NCBI GenBank assembly: GCA_022447165.1
Contig: JAKVBR010000048.1
Location: 1 to 7,478 of the forward strand
Direction: 5' to 3'
DNA: 7,478 bases
Source of the DNA: Phycisphaerales bacterium
Lineage (GTDB): Bacteria > Planctomycetota > Phycisphaerae > Phycisphaerales > SM1A02
Below are positions 6,343 to 7,478 of this stretch, in pieces. Both the position numbers and the translations under genes were made by a program. Below the pieces are notes generated by a model, which made no database searches, was not told the DNA's origin, and was given only the letters and a program-made list of their open reading frames with translations. The first letter of the stretch is position 1; the number at the start of each line of letters is the position of its first letter.

Positions 6343-6348
6343 ATTATA
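6343..6348 (-). promoter_or_regulatory. consensus -10 hexamer for fbaB
   Basis: On the minus strand this reads TATAAT, a perfect -10 hexamer, in the 54-base gap between the gamma-glutamyltransferase stop codon and the fbaB start. A start point about 7 bases downstream would leave a leader of roughly 20 bases that includes the GAGAGG ribosome binding site. No recognisable -35 hexamer exists at 16-18 bases upstream (that stretch overlaps the end of the preceding gene), so the promoter may depend on an activator or another sigma factor. There is no hairpin terminator in the gap, so readthrough from upstream is also possible. Confidence 0.5.
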
Positions 6349-6370
6349 CCTTAAGGACGATGGTGCTCGT

Positions 6371-7478
6371 TTAAAAGCCGATTGCTTGTCCGTCTCGGCG
6401 AGAATCACTTCCTGCAACATATCCATCCTGCAGTTGGTAGACCACTTGACCACCACCAAACTGGACGGTTCTTTCAGTTGCAACATGAACATCATGCCCC
6501 ATCTCCTTGAGCGCAGTGTACACCTTGGCATCGAAACCCGATTCAAGGTGTACTGTTCTCCCTGGCTCAACACGCCAACGCGGCGCGTCAAGCGCTGCTT
6601 GCGGGTTTTGATTCGCAAACAGAAGTCGGCTTGCAACTTGCACATGACCTTGCGGTTGCATTGGTCCACCCATTACACCCATTGGTACGTTTCCTCCCTG
6701 AGCAAGTTCGATGAATGCAGGAATGATGGTGTGAAATGGTCTTTTTGACGGTCCGATAGCATTGGGATGCGATGCATCAAGTGAGAAGCCGCGTCCCCTG
6801 TTTTGCATCGCTATTCCAGTGTTCGGAATGACAACGCCAGAACCAAATCCCTCAAAGTTACTTTGGATGAATGACACTTGCATGCCATTTGCATCTCCAA
6901 CTGCTAAATACACAGTTGAACTGTATTTTGGAATGGTTTCTGCACGGATGCCCGAGGATTCTGCAGTAATCGATTGAGCGTGCGCAGAAATTCGAGCGTC
7001 ATCTAGCAATTCTTCACAACGACCGCAACAATCTGGGTCAGCGACAAATGCATGCGTGTCTGCAAAGGCGGATTTCATTGCTTCGATTTGCGCGTGTAGT
7101 ACTTCTGGTTCATCAACTTTTGATACATCAATATCGAGTTGCTGCAAAATCTTCAGCGCGATCAGTGCCGCAATGCCTTGTCCATTTGGAGGCAACTCAG
7201 ATACGACATGACCATCAACATTAACTGAGATTGGATCAACCCAAATAGGGCGGTGTGCTTCTAAATCTTCTTTTCTGAGATAACCGCCCTGCTCAACTGA
7301 TGCTTTTTCAATCTTGTCTGCAATCGCGCCTTTGTAAAACGAATCACCATGAGTCGATGCAATTTCCTTAAGCGTCTCGGCATGATGTGAAAGTGTGATG
7401 AGCGAACCTGCAACCGGCACCTTGCCGTCAACTAAAAAGGTCTTATTCCACTCTTCGCAAGAAGCGTCCCTTGTCGCC
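6371..7478 (-). CDS. ggt: gamma-glutamyltransferase family protein, 5' end cut by window edge
   Basis: The enzyme is an N-terminal nucleophile hydrolase that cleaves and transfers gamma-glutamyl groups, for example from glutathione. It is made as a precursor that cuts itself into two chains, usually outside the cytoplasm. The window holds 368 codons and the frame is open to the right edge; the GTG at 7418-7420 is internal, because the preceding codons encode family sequence (NKTFLVDGKVPVAG). Large-chain sequence includes ETLKEIAS, FYKGAIADKI and ELPPNGQGIAALIALKIL. Self-cleavage is expected at YSS/TVYLAV, with the nucleophile Thr codon at 6914-6916, leaving a small chain of about 181 residues. 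This holds SFIQSNFEGFGSGVVIPNTG, NRGRGFSLD, KRPFHTIIPA, VMGGPMQPQGHVQV and LDAPRWR. The VYLAV and MQPQGHVQV pattern resembles the YwrD-like branch rather than E. coli Ggt, which has TTHYS. An odd CCxxC cluster occurs in DPDCCGRCEELL. The missing N-terminus (about 150-200 residues) would hold any signal peptide. Confidence 0.92.
   Translation of the reverse strand, partial: ATRDASCEEWNKTFLVDGKVPVAGSLITLSHHAETLKEIASTHGDSFYKGAIADKIEKASVEQGGYLRKEDLEAHRPIWVDPISVNVDGHVVSELPPNGQGIAALIALKILQQLDIDVSKVDEPEVLHAQIEAMKSAFADTHAFVADPDCCGRCEELLDDARISAHAQSITAESSGIRAETIPKYSSTVYLAVGDANGMQVSFIQSNFEGFGSGVVIPNTGIAMQNRGRGFSLDASHPNAIGPSKRPFHTIIPAFIELAQGGNVPMGVMGGPMQPQGHVQVASRLLFANQNPQAALDAPRWRVEPGRTVHLESGFDAKVYTALKEMGHDVHVATERTVQFGGGQVVYQLQDGYVAGSDSRRDGQAIGF

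Noticed and set aside
6299..6748. 149-codon open frame on the plus strand over the ggt end and the fbaB promoter
   Set aside because: It is opposite to a well-supported gamma-glutamyltransferase reading frame, and its translation resembles no family.
7418..7420. GTG as the start of the gamma-glutamyltransferase gene
   Set aside because: The frame stays open to the window edge, the 19 codons before it encode family-like sequence, and a protein starting there would lack a large part of the large chain.

Overview
The window looks like ordinary bacterial chromosome: tightly packed, of moderate GC, with no mobile element, tRNA, rRNA or CRISPR array that I can see. The set of genes (a DUF502 membrane protein, a short hibernation factor, PtsN, HPr, and an FbaB-type class I aldolase) and the mix of clear and missing Shine-Dalgarno sequences would fit a marine Planctomycetota (Phycisphaerae-like) lineage. 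That assignment is an impression from gene content, not a demonstration.

Layout. (1) Positions 25-2038, plus strand: DUF502 membrane protein, ribosome hibernation factor HPF, PtsN-like EIIA and an HPr protein. The first three overlap (10 bp and 4 bp) and are surely one transcript. HPr follows after a 93 bp gap, starts at GTG and has no clear ribosome binding site. (2) Positions 2039-3043, minus strand: gpsA, glycerol-3-phosphate dehydrogenase. Its stop codon directly abuts the HPr stop codon. (3) Positions 3044-3162: a divergent promoter region. (4) Positions 3163-5184, plus strand: a heavy-metal (P1B-like) P-type ATPase without an N-terminal metal-binding domain and with an atypical CPG motif in the transport helix. 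(5) Positions 5203-5230: a 12-bp perfect hairpin terminator shared by the convergent ATPase and aldolase genes. (6) Positions 5252-6316, minus strand: class I fructose-bisphosphate aldolase (FbaB type) with a good ribosome binding site and a consensus -10 hexamer. (7) Positions 6371-7478, minus strand: the C-terminal two thirds or so of a gamma-glutamyltransferase that runs off the right edge.

How the genes may work together. HPF, PtsN and HPr recall the proteobacterial rpoN-hpf-ptsN-rapZ-npr locus, so this is probably a regulatory phosphorelay tied to nutrient state and ribosome dormancy rather than a sugar uptake system: no EIIB/EIIC permease, EI or HPr kinase gene is in view. GpsA draws on dihydroxyacetone phosphate to make the phospholipid backbone, and FbaB interconverts fructose-1,6-bisphosphate with the same triose, so two of the enzymes share that metabolite, though they sit in separate transcription units. 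The ATPase and gamma-glutamyltransferase are independent functions (metal export or uptake; glutathione or gamma-glutamyl compound breakdown).

I do not see a clearly new multi-gene system. The item most worth a second look is the P-type ATPase: all of its catalytic motifs are intact, but its membrane metal-site residues do not match the standard P1B classes.
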